64,000 nt of DNA, taken from the NCBI RefSeq assembly GCF_042658845.1, contig NZ_JBHSRI010000019.1:35931-99930 (forward strand), written 5' to 3'. The notes below the pieces were generated by a model. It saw only the letters and a list, made by a program, of their open reading frames with translations. It was not told the DNA's origin and made no database searches. Made by a program: the position numbers and the translations under genes. Origin of the DNA: Paenisporosarcina macmurdoensis. GTDB lineage: Bacteria > Bacillota > Bacilli > Bacillales_A > Planococcaceae. Positions 36,694 through 45,540 of this stretch are shown piece by piece (position 1 is the stretch's first letter; each line of letters opens with the position of its first letter).

Positions 36694-36774
36694 AAAAAAG
36701 TTCCCTCCTTTCTCTAATGGTTCACCACACTTCGTGTGATTCAAAGTAGGTTGCCCGAGAAAGGAAAGAACTAT

Positions 36775-37161
36775 TTATGCTTTTTGTTTTTCTTTTAAAA
36801 GGGATTCTACGTATGTAGCTTCCGCTTTACACGCATAATTAAAGTGAGTATTACTCTCTTCTTGCATGATTTCTATTTTTGCAACTTGATCTTCTGACGG
36901 TGGCTCATTCAAAATTTTGTCTATAACTTGGTTGATTTTTTTTGCAACTTCTTCGTGAAATTCAGGGTGCTGTTTACATTCCACTGAAATTTTATCTGCC
37001 CAAAACGGTGATTCATTTATATAGTTGCGCCATTTCAAAATAAAATCTTCCATTTTGAAGTTATTTTCAGACCACTGAATAGTGGCCATGTATTGTTGAA
37101 ATACAACTGAAATTGAGCGGGTTATATTACTTTTCACTGTAGCTGGTAATTCTTTGTACAT
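36775..37161 (-). CDS. Hypothetical 128-aa helical protein
   Basis: ATG at 37161 with AGGAGG about 10 nt upstream, a convincing start. The protein is helical and cytoplasmic, with Trp-rich segments (IQWSENNF, SPFWADKI) and a Lys-rich end. No signal peptide or membrane segment. It lies between fabZ and the acidic lipoprotein gene on the same strand. Family not recognised. Confidence 0.72.
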   Translation of the reverse strand: MYKELPATVKSNITRSISVVFQQYMATIQWSENNFKMEDFILKWRNYINESPFWADKISVECKQHPEFHEEVAKKINQVIDKILNEPPSEDQVAKIEIMQEESNTHFNYACKAEATYVESLLKEKQKA

Positions 37162-37250
37162 TAAGCGTAAACCTCCTACGAAAAGCTACACCGTCTACTT
37201 TAGTATTCCCTTAGACGAATAGCATTAAACAAAGTGCTAAATAGTGTAAA

Positions 37251-37697
37251 TTACGTTGTTTTCTCAACAATCGGTCCTAGTGCGAATAGTATATCCGTTT
37301 CGCACGCGATTTCACCATCTACTGTTGCAATAGCATGTCCTTTGCCCATTGCGCCGCGGATTTTAGTGAACTCGACTTCTAATCGAAGCTGATCTCCAGG
37401 AACAACTTGACGTTTGAAACGACAGTTATCAACGCCCGTTAAGAAAGCGAGACGACCTTTATTTTCTTCTTTATTTAATAAAGCCACTCCACCAACTTGC
37501 GCAAGTGCTTCGATAATTAAAACACCAGGCATAACGGGATATCCAGGGAAATGTCCATTGAAATAATCCTCATTAATGGATACGTTTTTTAAACCAACTG
37601 CTCGTTTGCCATCTTCAATCTCAATAATTCGATCAACGAGTAAAAATGGGTAACGATGTGGTAAAATCTCTTGAATTTGTTGTGCTGATAAAATCAC
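37251..37697 (-). CDS. fabZ: 3-hydroxyacyl-ACP dehydratase FabZ
   Basis: 148 aa from GTG 37697 (AGAGGA 6 nt upstream; gives MILSAQQIQEILPHRYPF like other FabZ proteins). It dehydrates (3R)-hydroxyacyl-ACP to trans-2-enoyl-ACP in each round of fatty-acid elongation. The hot-dog fold shows the catalytic His49 in GHFPGYPVMPG and Glu63 in EALAQVGG. Length is normal. It sits downstream of epuA and mbl, as in other Bacillales. Confidence 0.96.
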   Translation of the reverse strand: MILSAQQIQEILPHRYPFLLVDRIIEIEDGKRAVGLKNVSINEDYFNGHFPGYPVMPGVLIIEALAQVGGVALLNKEENKGRLAFLTGVDNCRFKRQVVPGDQLRLEVEFTKIRGAMGKGHAIATVDGEIACETDILFALGPIVEKTT

Positions 37698-37726
37698 GTG
37701 AATTCCTCTTTTCATAAAACGCAGAT

Positions 37727-38023
37727 TTAGGACTGTTTACCGTTTAATATATCCAAAATATGTTGCCAAGTCTCCCATTTTAGGGCATCTTTTGGATCAC
37801 CGTCACCTACGTACCCATAACCAATTGTTAAGCCAGCTGCAATCGCACCAACAACAAGAGCTGAGACTAGAATGATGCGAAGCCATATCGGGAAAAGACG
37901 GATTTGAACCCACCAAGTTTTCTTTTTGTCCTTAGCCTGAGCTTTTTCAGCTTTGTGCTGTTTCCGCTTTGAAGATGCTGTGGTATTCACTTGTTGTTGT
38001 TCGTCTTTTACTTCTTTCGTCAT
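37727..38023 (-). CDS. EpuA-family small membrane protein
   Basis: 98 aa. A charged, Lys/Gln-rich N-terminal 40 residues precede one membrane segment (about 46-70, LFPIWLRIILVSALVVGAIA) and a short outer tail with YGYVGDGDP. This layout fits the EpuA family, often labelled RNA polymerase subunit beta because of a chance name link; it is not a polymerase subunit. It lies between mbl and fabZ, typical for the family. Function is not established. Confidence 0.82.
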   Translation of the reverse strand: MTKEVKDEQQQVNTTASSKRKQHKAEKAQAKDKKKTWWVQIRLFPIWLRIILVSALVVGAIAAGLTIGYGYVGDGDPKDALKWETWQHILDILNGKQS

Positions 38024-38074
38024 GCGTCGCTCTCCTTATCTTGTATCACTTGTGATTATGAGTTGTACCACACT

Positions 38075-39070
38075 TTATAGTCGAGTTGAGACTTTGCCGA
38101 TGTTATTCAACATAATGCCTGTCCCAATTGCTACACAATCCATTGGATGTTCAGCAATCAATACGGGTACTTTAAGGGCGTCAGCAAGCAAGGAATCTAT
38201 TCCATGCATCAGCGCACCGCCACCAGTTAAGATGACACCTCGATCGATTATGTCTGCAGATAATTCAGGTGGTGTTTTTTCTAACACATTTTTTGCTGCT
38301 TGAATAATAAGTGAAACTGATTCGCGTAAACATTTTTCGATTTCTTCAGAACGAATGGAAATAGTTCGTGGTAGACCTGTTAACATGTCACGACCCCGAA
38401 TATCCATTTCTTCATTGCGTCCCCCAGGAAATACCGTACCTATCTGTATTTTAATATTTTCAGATGTACGTTCACCTATTAATAATTTATATTCGCGTTT
38501 TATGTATTGTAAAATATCATTATCAAATACATCTCCAGCAACTTTAATTGACTCAGACGTCACAATGTCCCCCATTGAAAGGACTGCAATATCAGATGTT
38601 CCGCCGCCAATGTCAACGACCATATTACCACTTGGTTGGAAAATATCCATACCCGCTCCGATTGCTGCTACTTTTGGTTCTTCTTCTAAATAAATTTTCT
38701 TACCGCCAGATTTTTCAGCAGCTTCACGAATTGCTTTTTGTTCTACACTTGTAATATTTGTAGGACAACAAATTAAGATTCGAGGCTTTGAAAAAAATCC
38801 TTTGACGTCTATTTTATTAATAAAATGTTTTAACATAGCTTCAGTCACATCAAAATCAGCGATGACTCCGTCTTTTAGTGGACGAATCGCCACTATATGT
38901 CCAGGAGTACGACCTACCATTTGTCTTGCTTCTTCCCCCACTGCTAAAACTCGTTTCGTTTTACGATCCATTGCCACGACTGACGGCTCATTTAATACAA
39001 TTCCTTTGCCTTTAACATGTATTAATACATTAGCCGTTCCAAGATCTATTCCAATATCCTTAGCAAACAT
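38075..39070 (-). CDS. mbl: MreB-like cytoskeletal protein Mbl
   Basis: 331 aa from ATG 39070, giving MFAKDIGIDLGTANVL as in Bacillus Mbl; the longer frame lacks a site. Actin-fold ATPase with phosphate-1 motif DIGIDLGTANVL, phosphate-2 VVDIGGGTSDIAV and adenosine motif ILTGGGALMHGID. It forms membrane-bound filaments that guide lateral cell-wall synthesis. It directly follows spoIIID, the same order as in Bacillus subtilis. Confidence 0.96.
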   Translation of the reverse strand: MFAKDIGIDLGTANVLIHVKGKGIVLNEPSVVAMDRKTKRVLAVGEEARQMVGRTPGHIVAIRPLKDGVIADFDVTEAMLKHFINKIDVKGFFSKPRILICCPTNITSVEQKAIREAAEKSGGKKIYLEEEPKVAAIGAGMDIFQPSGNMVVDIGGGTSDIAVLSMGDIVTSESIKVAGDVFDNDILQYIKREYKLLIGERTSENIKIQIGTVFPGGRNEEMDIRGRDMLTGLPRTISIRSEEIEKCLRESVSLIIQAAKNVLEKTPPELSADIIDRGVILTGGGALMHGIDSLLADALKVPVLIAEHPMDCVAIGTGIMLNNIGKVSTRL

Positions 39071-39185
39071 GAACACCTTGTTTCCCCTTCCCGCGTTTCC
39101 CCACATATTTGAACGTTCTTTTTTTGTCTCTACTAACTGACTATTCTATCATAGAGAGCTAGTAATTACATCTTTTTTCACAGAC

Positions 39186-39224
39186 AAAAAACGTTATGAC
39201 GAGTCTTTCGTCATAACGTTTTTT
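39186..39224 (-). terminator. Terminator of spoIIID, overlapping its end
   Basis: AAAAAACGTTATGACGA pairs with TCGTCATAACGTTTTTT around a 5-nt loop. It covers the last codons of spoIIID and separates that gene from mbl. Confidence 0.93.
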
Positions 39225-39483
39225 GTGTTTTTTCTTCCTTCTGTTTCCACATCTGTTTAGTGGCTTCCCCGCCTCGAATATGTCGAATCGACTTATGATA
39301 AGCAAGGATTTCACTAACTTCTTTGGCCAGTGCTTCATTCACTAGTTTTAATCGTTCTGTTAAATCTTTGTGCACCGTACTTTTCGAGTAACCTGATTTC
39401 TTTGCAACGGCGCGTACTGTTAAACCCGTTTCATGGACCAATTCACCAAGCTCTAGGCAACGTTTCCGGATCTGTTCGTGCAA
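39211..39483 (-). CDS. spoIIID: Sporulation transcription factor SpoIIID
   Basis: 90 aa, starting at TTG 39483 with AAGGA upstream. A helix-turn-helix with VRAVAKKSGYSKSTVHKDLT (about 22-41) and the conserved KSIRHIRGGEATKQ basic C-terminal segment identify it. SpoIIID acts in the mother cell during sporulation, repressing or activating sigma-E and sigma-K genes. It is downstream of spoIIQ, as in Bacillus. Confidence 0.96.
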   Translation of the reverse strand: MHEQIRKRCLELGELVHETGLTVRAVAKKSGYSKSTVHKDLTERLKLVNEALAKEVSEILAYHKSIRHIRGGEATKQMWKQKEEKTQKTL

Positions 39484-39538
39484 GACCGCATCCTTCCGTA
39501 CAGAACGTTTCCTATACCGTATGCTTTAAATTTGGGAC

Positions 39539-40204
39539 TTAGAACGCTAAATACGTACCTGGGTTAACTGCTTCACCATTATCAAACACTTCGAATTGTA
39601 AATGAACACCTGCTGTTGCGTTAAAATCATTTTCAGTTGTAGTCGCTAGTGGTTTACCTTGTGGAACAACATCTCCCACTTTAACTAGAATTTCTTTAAC
39701 TGAACGATAACGTGTTACCAGACCATCTTCATGTTCAAGAACAACTTCGTCTCCAAGGAATGGATCGAGATTTACTTCTTTTACAGTTCCAGTCATTGCA
39801 GCGACGACCTCAAATGGTGCTCCATCGATTGAAATGGAGACCCCATTATTTGTTTCATACGTTTGATTGAATACAAGAAGGGAATTTTCTTGTGATTCTT
39901 CTGTAGCGTTGACATCATAGAAATCTTGCAAAATCGTCATATGATCAAGCATAGCTTCATCAAATGGGAATTTCATGCTTTCTTTTTGTGCTGTTACTGC
40001 AATTTTCTCCCCGCCCTTGTTGCCGTCAACTTCTGTTCGTGGTCCATCTGCGACTTCACTATCTGGGCCAATAAACGCGTTATAGCCCCAAATCATGCCG
40101 ACAAATAATAGCGAAAATCCTACGTAAATAGCCGGCCATAGCCACGTCTGTTTTTTACTTGGTTTTTTTGGTAGAGAAGGATTATTAGATTTTTCCTCTC
40201 GCAT
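39539..40204 (-). CDS. spoIIQ: Stage II sporulation protein SpoIIQ (M23-fold)
   Basis: 221 aa. I choose ATG 40204, because AGAGGTG lies 6 nt upstream; the GTG at 40213 is at zero distance. One membrane segment (about 22-42, TWLWPAIYVGFSLLFVGMIW) precedes a LytM/M23 domain (about 95-221) with HLQFEVF near the end. The first zinc His of active M23 enzymes is not evident (NNGVSISIDG), as in Bacillus SpoIIQ, which is a structural partner of SpoIIIAH across the forespore membranes. It is expressed in the forespore in relatives. Confidence 0.93.
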   Translation of the reverse strand: MREEKSNNPSLPKKPSKKQTWLWPAIYVGFSLLFVGMIWGYNAFIGPDSEVADGPRTEVDGNKGGEKIAVTAQKESMKFPFDEAMLDHMTILQDFYDVNATEESQENSLLVFNQTYETNNGVSISIDGAPFEVVAAMTGTVKEVNLDPFLGDEVVLEHEDGLVTRYRSVKEILVKVGDVVPQGKPLATTTENDFNATAGVHLQFEVFDNGEAVNPGTYLAF

Positions 40205-40238
40205 ATTCATCACCTCTGTTGCTAGTGTTGTCAGCGAT

Positions 40239-41156
40239 TTAAGGTTTTAAACATGCTAATTGAATAGATTGGAAATTTTTTATTTCTGTATTGGGATAAT
40301 AATGCTTTAAGATCCCTTCAGCTTTGCTGCCCTCCTGCGCCATCGCGTTGGCTCCGTATTGACTCATCCCCACCCCATGCCCGTATCCTTTCGTTGATAC
40401 GGTGATTAAATTAGGATTGGATACATCAATGTCAAAATCCGTTGATGGGAGCCCCAAGATGTCACGAATTTCACGGCCCGTCCATTCGCGTTTCGCAGTG
40501 GTCACTTGTTGAATGCGTTGTGATTCATTTGGTTTTAAAGTCAGTTGTTTAAAGTGATCAGCCGTCCAACTAAAACCAAATGCGTCGTTCCACTCTTTCA
40601 GTGTGAACGATTTTGTTTGTTTAAATTTAGGCGAAGTGCTGTCGCCTAGACTATCAGTTGTTATTAAATATGGAATTTCAGTCCCGCTGTATCCTTCTGC
40701 GCTTTCGGTCTTGCCGTTGCTCGTCGAGAAGAACATGGCTGTAATGAGCTCGTTGTTATAGGTGAGAATTTGAGAGGCTGTTTCTGTAACTGCTTGAACG
40801 ATGTTTGCTGGAGGTTTGCGTTCGCTTTCTGAGACGAACGCCTGGTGTGAGGTTGTGGGTTTAATAGTAGTTGCTCCGAAATTTGTTGTTTTGAGTGCGA
40901 ATGTACGAGCGGCAATGGCCTGTGCTTTTAAAGCCTCTAGATTGAACGTAGAAGGCATTTCTGCTTGAACCACACCTTTGATGTATTCTTCTAATGGAAG
41001 CGGCTCAGCAAGCCCCTCCACGCGAATCATTACTGGATCACACGCAATTGCGGCATCCGGTGGAGGTTCTTTTACTTGTTGCGGTAGTTTCTTTATTAAT
41101 TGCAGTGGCAGGAGGAATAAACAGAGACATACGATAATAATGGCTAAGTATCTCAT
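40239..41156 (-). CDS. spoIID: Stage II sporulation protein SpoIID, lytic transglycosylase
   Basis: 305 aa with an N-terminal membrane segment (about 3-22). The SpoIID/LytB domain has the likely catalytic Glu66 in VVQAEMPSTF and the GYGHGVGMSQYGA signature near 260. It cleaves glycan strands during engulfment with SpoIIP and SpoIIM in the mother cell. The start ATG 41156 has no good ribosome-binding site; a sigma-E-like -10 box lies only 6 nt before it. The gene is followed by spoIIQ. Confidence 0.95.
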   Translation of the reverse strand: MRYLAIIIVCLCLFLLPLQLIKKLPQQVKEPPPDAAIACDPVMIRVEGLAEPLPLEEYIKGVVQAEMPSTFNLEALKAQAIAARTFALKTTNFGATTIKPTTSHQAFVSESERKPPANIVQAVTETASQILTYNNELITAMFFSTSNGKTESAEGYSGTEIPYLITTDSLGDSTSPKFKQTKSFTLKEWNDAFGFSWTADHFKQLTLKPNESQRIQQVTTAKREWTGREIRDILGLPSTDFDIDVSNPNLITVSTKGYGHGVGMSQYGANAMAQEGSKAEGILKHYYPNTEIKNFQSIQLACLKP

Positions 41157-41161
41157 GAAGG

Positions 41162-41191
41162 AATATATGTATTAAGAGAGCAACATATGAA
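41162..41191 (-). promoter_or_regulatory. Candidate sigma-E promoter of spoIID
   Basis: TTCATATG (41184-41191), 14 bp, then CATATATT (41162-41169) on the minus strand. This resembles the sigma-E pattern (ATA-type -35, CATA-type -10, about 14-bp gap). Transcription would begin at or next to the ATG, so the message would be nearly leaderless. Confidence 0.45.
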
Positions 41192-41265
41192 AAGTGTTTA
41201 TTGTGGAATAGGCTGTTGGTATGGAAAAGATAGAGTGTATTAGAGAGACAGACGATGATAATTTG

Positions 41266-41291
41266 GAGACAGTTGAGAATCCAACTGTCTC
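41266..41291 (+). terminator. Orphan hairpin
   Basis: GAGACAGTTG pairs with CAACTGTCTC around AGAATC, followed by TTT. No gene ends here. It lies before element A copy 9. Confidence 0.5.
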
Positions 41292-41328
41292 TTTGCTGTT
41301 AGTGACGCTTACTATCTATGAAGCGAAA

Positions 41329-41570
41329 AGGTTTTCAGTGCGCTTTGGTCGTATCTTCTGCTGCACTATGATCTAGGGAATAAAGAGTTGGGCTTGTGAC
41401 TGCGTCACTTGCCCAACTCTGTTCTTTTAGATCATTCTGCGGCTGGGATTCGTCCTTTGCTCCCTTTCAACCTGGACGCTAACAGTTACCATCGTTTGGT
41501 TTACTAGATAATCGTTACTTTTTTTATATAGATATTCGGCCAAAGATGGTATTTCGGCCTCTTTCTGCTT
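41329..41570 (+). repeat. Element A, copy 9
   Basis: Full-length copy, with the central stem AGAGTTGGGC/GCCCAACTCT and the loop changed to GTGACTGCGTCAC. Followed by the shared linker, hairpin M and then copy 10. Confidence 0.9.
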
Positions 41571-41741
41571 AATTTATTTTAGAGCGTTCTTAAAGTCAGT
41601 AGTCAAAGTTACTTTATAGAAAAGATAAACGGTTGCAGACGCAACCACAATTAATCCTTCAAATTGTGGCTCTCATCAACACGACACACTCACGCTTGCT
41701 CGTTAAAGAAATCTAAGTGAAGTGATCCTTCTGGTGCAAAA

Positions 41742-41985
41742 AGGTTTTCAGTGCGCTTCGGATGCTTCCACTGCTGCATAATAATCTAGAGAATTAAGGG
41801 CTTGGGCTTGTGACTTCGTCACTCGCCCAAGCTTTCTTTTTTCAAATTATCTTGCGGCGGGTGTACGTCCTTCGCTCCCTTGCAACCTGGATGCTCAATG
41901 TTAAGTTCGTTTGGTTTACTAGAGAATCGTTACTTTTTTTATATAGATATTCGACCGGAAATGGTATTTCGGTCTCTTTCTGCTC
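41742..41985 (+). repeat. Element A, copy 10
   Basis: Full-length copy, with the central stem GCTTGGGC/GCCCAAGC and the 3' hairpin GACCGGAAA..TTTCGGTC. Copies 9 and 10 form a second tandem pair, as 4 and 5 do. Confidence 0.9.
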
Positions 41986-42082
41986 AATTTATTTTAAAAC
42001 ACTTCTTAAAGTTAGTACTTTTGAAAAAATATACAGTGATTGGTGTAGAAAATCTCATTTTTCATTCTTCCGAAAAATCTCA

Positions 42083-42172
42083 GTCTGACTTTTCGAGGTT
42101 GACGTCTGAAAAAATGGCGTTGACGTCTGAAAAAAACACCTCCACGTCTGAATAATCGGCATTGACGTCTGA
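42083..42172 (+). repeat. Phased word array E, copy 3
   Basis: GTCTGA cores (the fourth with one change) start at 42083, 42104, 42125, 42146 and 42167, each step 21 bp. Linkers match the copy at 32210 almost throughout, so these two derive from a common array. Confidence 0.92.
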
Positions 42173-42189
42173 AAGACAGGATTAGCACA

Positions 42190-42783
42190 AAATATCGGGC
42201 TATACGATGACACCGCAAAGTTTCCAGATCCCCTTTCGACGTTTCTTTTGCTATACCTTGGTCTAGAGATTTGAGAAAACATCTTACATATAGAAGAACA
42301 AACTGAACTTTCATCAACACTATTCACGCTTACCGCTCTTAATGAAAGGACAGTCACTAAAATTAAATTACTACATGCCAGTTGTTGGGGAGTGACGAAA
42401 GCATCCCAGCTACAATATTATCTATAGTCGTAATTGAGGGGATGCGATAAAGCCACATCCTCTCAATACTTAATTATAAGGTAAAGGTACAGATTTTTTT
42501 CCGAGCTCCCCTAAAATCTGAGTGAATATTCTTTCGGATTTCATGTTGTTCAAAATGGTTCAAACAGCAGCGCAGCGAAAACGAAACCATTCAAAAGCCT
42601 TTAGATAGGAGCCATTACACTAAGCTGCATGGCTCTTTACTGTTAGTGAGAGGTTATTATGCCTTATCTACTTCAATAAGTTTGCTCGTGAATGATACAG
42701 GTTTGATCGATAAATCTTCTGATATAGTGATAAATATTCCATAATTGAAAGTGGTCATCAATAAGTTTCCGACAAATCGCAAC
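42190..42783. other. Gene-free DNA between the E array and murA
   Basis: No frame here has a start signal. A TGAGGGGATG / CATCCTCTCA inverted repeat lies near 42437-42468. It is otherwise unexplained; it may hold decayed genes. Confidence 0.4.
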
Positions 42784-42821
42784 AAAAAAACCGACATCTT
42801 GGGTATAAGATGTCGGTTTTT
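42784..42821 (-). terminator. Rho-independent terminator of murA
   Basis: AAAAAACCGACATCTT pairs with AAGATGTCGGTTTTT around GGGTAT. On the minus strand a T run follows. It lies 22 bp beyond the murA stop. Confidence 0.93.
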
Positions 42822-42843
42822 GGAATAGGATAGGATAAGGGAA

Positions 42844-44142
42844 TTAAACGGTTTGCATTACCTTTTCATCTGATGATTCGGATGAAACGCGTTCAATGTC
42901 TGCACCAAGTGATGCTAATTTTAAGTGGAAGTTCACGTAACCGCGATCTAAGTGATAAAGCTCAGTGACGCGTGTAACGCCTTCAGAAGCTAGGCCAGCT
43001 AAGATTAATGCTGCAGCTGCTCGTAAGTCAGTTGCTGCTACTTCAGCACCTTGTAAATCAGAAGGACCTTGCATAATTACAGAACGACCTTCAATTTTAA
43101 CATTACCATTCATGCGGCGGAATTCTTCCACGTGCATAAAGCGGTTTTCAAATACTGTTTCAGTAAGCATACCATTACCAGTTGCCGTTAACATTAAAGC
43201 CATCATTTGTGATTGCATGTCAGTAGGGAAACCTGGGTGAGGCATTGTTTTAATATCCACAGATTTCAATGTGCCAGTTGCACGGATTCGAAGTCCGTCC
43301 TCTTCTTCATTGATGAGAACGCCCATTTCTCTCATTTTCGCAATTAATGCTGTCATATGTTCAGGAACTGCGTTTTCAATTGTAATGTCACCTTTAGTAA
43401 TCGCTGCAGCTACCATAAATGTCCCTGCTTCGATGCGGTCAGGAATAATGTGATGAAGTGTTCCTTCAAGCTCTAGAACACCTTCGATGCGGATTGTGTC
43501 TGTACCTGCACCTTTAACACGTCCACCCATTTCGTTAATAAAGTTAGCTAAGTCAACAATTTCTGGCTCTTTAGCAGCATTTTCAATGATTGTTGTACCT
43601 TCTGCTAAAGCTGCTGCCGTCATAATGTTTTCAGTTGCACCAACGCTTGGGAAGTCAAAGTAAATTTTAGCACCCTTTAGACGACCTTCTGTTTTTGCTT
43701 CAACGAATCCGTGACCAAATGAAATTTCTGCACCCATTGCTTCAAACCCTTTAAGATGTTGATCAATTGGACGTGAACCGATTGCACAACCACCTGGAAG
43801 AGCAACTCTTGCAAAACCATTACGCGCTAAAATTGGTCCCATAACTAAAATGGAAGCACGCATTTTACGTACATATTCAAATTGAGCTTCACTTGATAAG
43901 GTAGTAGATGAATCGATAATTACTTCATTGCGTTCAGGGAAGTACTCCACTGTAGCGCCTAAACTTTTTAACACTTCATTAATCGTGTAAACATCAGCTA
44001 AATTAGCTACGTCACGAATAATGTTCTTTCCTTTTGTTGCTAAGAGAGCTCCAGCTAAAACGGGTAATACCGCGTTTTTAGCACCCTCCACTCTTACTCT
44101 ACCTGTTAACTTGTGGCCGCCTTTTACTACTATTTTTTCCAA
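42844..44142 (-). CDS. murA: UDP-GlcNAc 1-carboxyvinyltransferase MurA
   Basis: 432 aa from TTG 44142 (GGAGG 8 nt upstream), giving MEKIVVKGGHKLTGRVRVEG like MurAA. The ATG at 44157 has no site. It transfers enolpyruvate to UDP-GlcNAc, the first committed step of peptidoglycan synthesis. Cys119 in LPGGCAIGSRP is the fosfomycin-target Cys; the conserved KNAVLP loop is at 22-27. Gene order with ywzB and the atp operon upstream and spoIID downstream is that of Bacillus murAA, but ywmB is missing. Confidence 0.97.
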   Translation of the reverse strand: MEKIVVKGGHKLTGRVRVEGAKNAVLPVLAGALLATKGKNIIRDVANLADVYTINEVLKSLGATVEYFPERNEVIIDSSTTLSSEAQFEYVRKMRASILVMGPILARNGFARVALPGGCAIGSRPIDQHLKGFEAMGAEISFGHGFVEAKTEGRLKGAKIYFDFPSVGATENIMTAAALAEGTTIIENAAKEPEIVDLANFINEMGGRVKGAGTDTIRIEGVLELEGTLHHIIPDRIEAGTFMVAAAITKGDITIENAVPEHMTALIAKMREMGVLINEEEDGLRIRATGTLKSVDIKTMPHPGFPTDMQSQMMALMLTATGNGMLTETVFENRFMHVEEFRRMNGNVKIEGRSVIMQGPSDLQGAEVAATDLRAAAALILAGLASEGVTRVTELYHLDRGYVNFHLKLASLGADIERVSSESSDEKVMQTV

Positions 44143-44507
44143 TGATTGACCCTCCATGTACTCTATATTATTTTCATTTATCTATCTGTCGAATAAACTC
44201 GTATGATGTCATTTATTAGGAATAAAACATTTCTCATATTACAGTCATTTTGTGTTTAACACAAGTATCGATACCCTCATTTTTTCGAAAATATTCCGAC
44301 AAGAAACTGTCTTATATGATACGTAAGTCCCGAGTGCTTTGTGTCGGTCAAAACGAAACTCTTTTTTATAAGTGATTCTACTTACATGTTCCCTATAATA
44401 CTAGATTCAAAACATCCTTCGACAATTTATTTCCCGGGCAATAAATAATTCTCTCCATGGCCATAGCTACGAAACTGATTCATCTTTATGGACAGAAAGA
44501 GAATTCC
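44143..44507. other. Gene-free region upstream of murA
   Basis: Bacillus subtilis has ywmA/ywmB near here; no trace of either is visible. I found no member of the repeat families in this stretch and no promoter that I would defend. Confidence 0.5.
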
Positions 44508-44744
44508 CTACATAAAGAGGTACGGCATTTGTCTAGACCAACTCGACATTGCGAGAAAAAAGTCGGAAACAGTTGTACCAATGGCGATGCTTAAAAGGAT
44601 ATATAAAAGTTGTACTTGAAAGACATGTTGTTTTTTGACGATTTTCTCGATCATTACTGCTCGCAATGCAAAGAATGTAATTCCAATAAAGAATGCGTGC
44701 GATAAAACACCTAAAATTGCTTGTTGACCGATTTCATTATACAT
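44508..44744 (-). CDS. ywzB: DUF1146 (YwzB) membrane protein
   Basis: 78 aa with two membrane segments (about 9-29 and 43-64) joined by a short basic loop (MIEKIVKKQH). AAGGGAG lies 8 nt before the ATG. Size, topology and place between atpC and murA match the YwzB/DUF1146 family. The function is unknown; association with ATP synthase or wall synthesis is suggested by position only. Confidence 0.85.
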   Translation of the reverse strand: MYNEIGQQAILGVLSHAFFIGITFFALRAVMIEKIVKKQHVFQVQLLYILLSIAIGTTVSDFFLAMSSWSRQMPYLFM

Positions 44745-44840
44745 ATCGCTGGCTCCCTTCGACTAAGTTGAAGATTATTAATGCCTTTTACAACAGCTTG
44801 TGCCCACTTTAACAAAACGTTTAAAAGTTAGAATTCTGTT

Positions 44841-44976
44841 TAGTCACGATATAAATGCAACTACTCACGATATATTTCATTTAGTCACGATATAACCACA
44901 ACTACTCACGATATACTTCATCTAGTCACCATATACCTACGACTACTCACGATATATTTCTTTTAGTCACGATATA
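44841..44976 (+). repeat. Phased word array G (TCACGATATA)
   Basis: CACGATATA cores (one with CACCATATA) start at 44845, 44866, 44886, 44907, 44927, 44948 and 44968. Steps alternate 21 and 20 bp, and the bases before the core alternate TTTAGT and CTACT, so the true unit is a 41-bp dimer. A damaged eighth core follows at 44982. It lies between ywzB and the atp terminator. Only one array of this word is in the window. Confidence 0.9.
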
Positions 44977-45061
44977 CCACTCACGACTGACGATACATTC
45001 TCGCTATGACTTGATTTAACGCTTAAACAAAGCTGAAAATCTGAACTTCATTGTAATCCAT

Positions 45062-45110
45062 AAAAAAACGAGTCGAAGAGAAGGTTCTCCTCGACTCGTT
45101 CGTTTTTTTT
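45062..45110 (-). terminator. Rho-independent terminator of the atp operon
   Basis: ACGAGTCGAGGAG pairs with CTCTTCGACTCGT on the minus strand, followed by a long T run. It abuts the atpC stop codon. Confidence 0.93.
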
Positions 45111-45516
45111 AGATGTTACCCTCATAAACGTTGATACGATTCATTGCACGTTTCAATGATAGTTCCGCGCGGTTGAAATCGACGTCGTCTTTTTTTGATA
45201 AGTTCAGACGTTCTTCAGCACGTTTCACTGCTTCTTTTGCACGGTCTACATCGATGTTCGTTGATACTTCAGCTGCTTGAGCTAAGATCGATACTTGGTC
45301 AGGTCGGATTTCAAGGAAACCGCCGCTTACCGCGACGATGTCTGTTTGTCCGTCTTTTTTCAAACGAATGGCACCCACTTGTAGTGGAGCAACCATTGGA
45401 ATGTGTCCAGGTAACACACCGATTTCACCAGTTGCCGTATTAGCAATGATCATGTTGACTTCTGAATCGTATACCGGGCCGTCGGGAGTGACAATATTGA
45501 CTTTGATGGTCTTCAT
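45109..45516 (-). CDS. atpC: ATP synthase epsilon subunit
   Basis: 135 aa. N-terminal beta-sandwich (IKVNIVTPDGPVYD, GHIPMVAPLQVGA) and C-terminal helical hairpin (RAKEAVKRAEERLNL). It belongs to the central stalk of F1 and couples or inhibits catalysis. AGGAGGGG stands 5 nt before the ATG. Last gene of the atp operon. Confidence 0.97.
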   Translation of the reverse strand: MKTIKVNIVTPDGPVYDSEVNMIIANTATGEIGVLPGHIPMVAPLQVGAIRLKKDGQTDIVAVSGGFLEIRPDQVSILAQAAEVSTNIDVDRAKEAVKRAEERLNLSKKDDVDFNRAELSLKRAMNRINVYEGNI

Positions 45517-45540
45517 TTTTTCCCCTCCTGGTCCCTGTAA

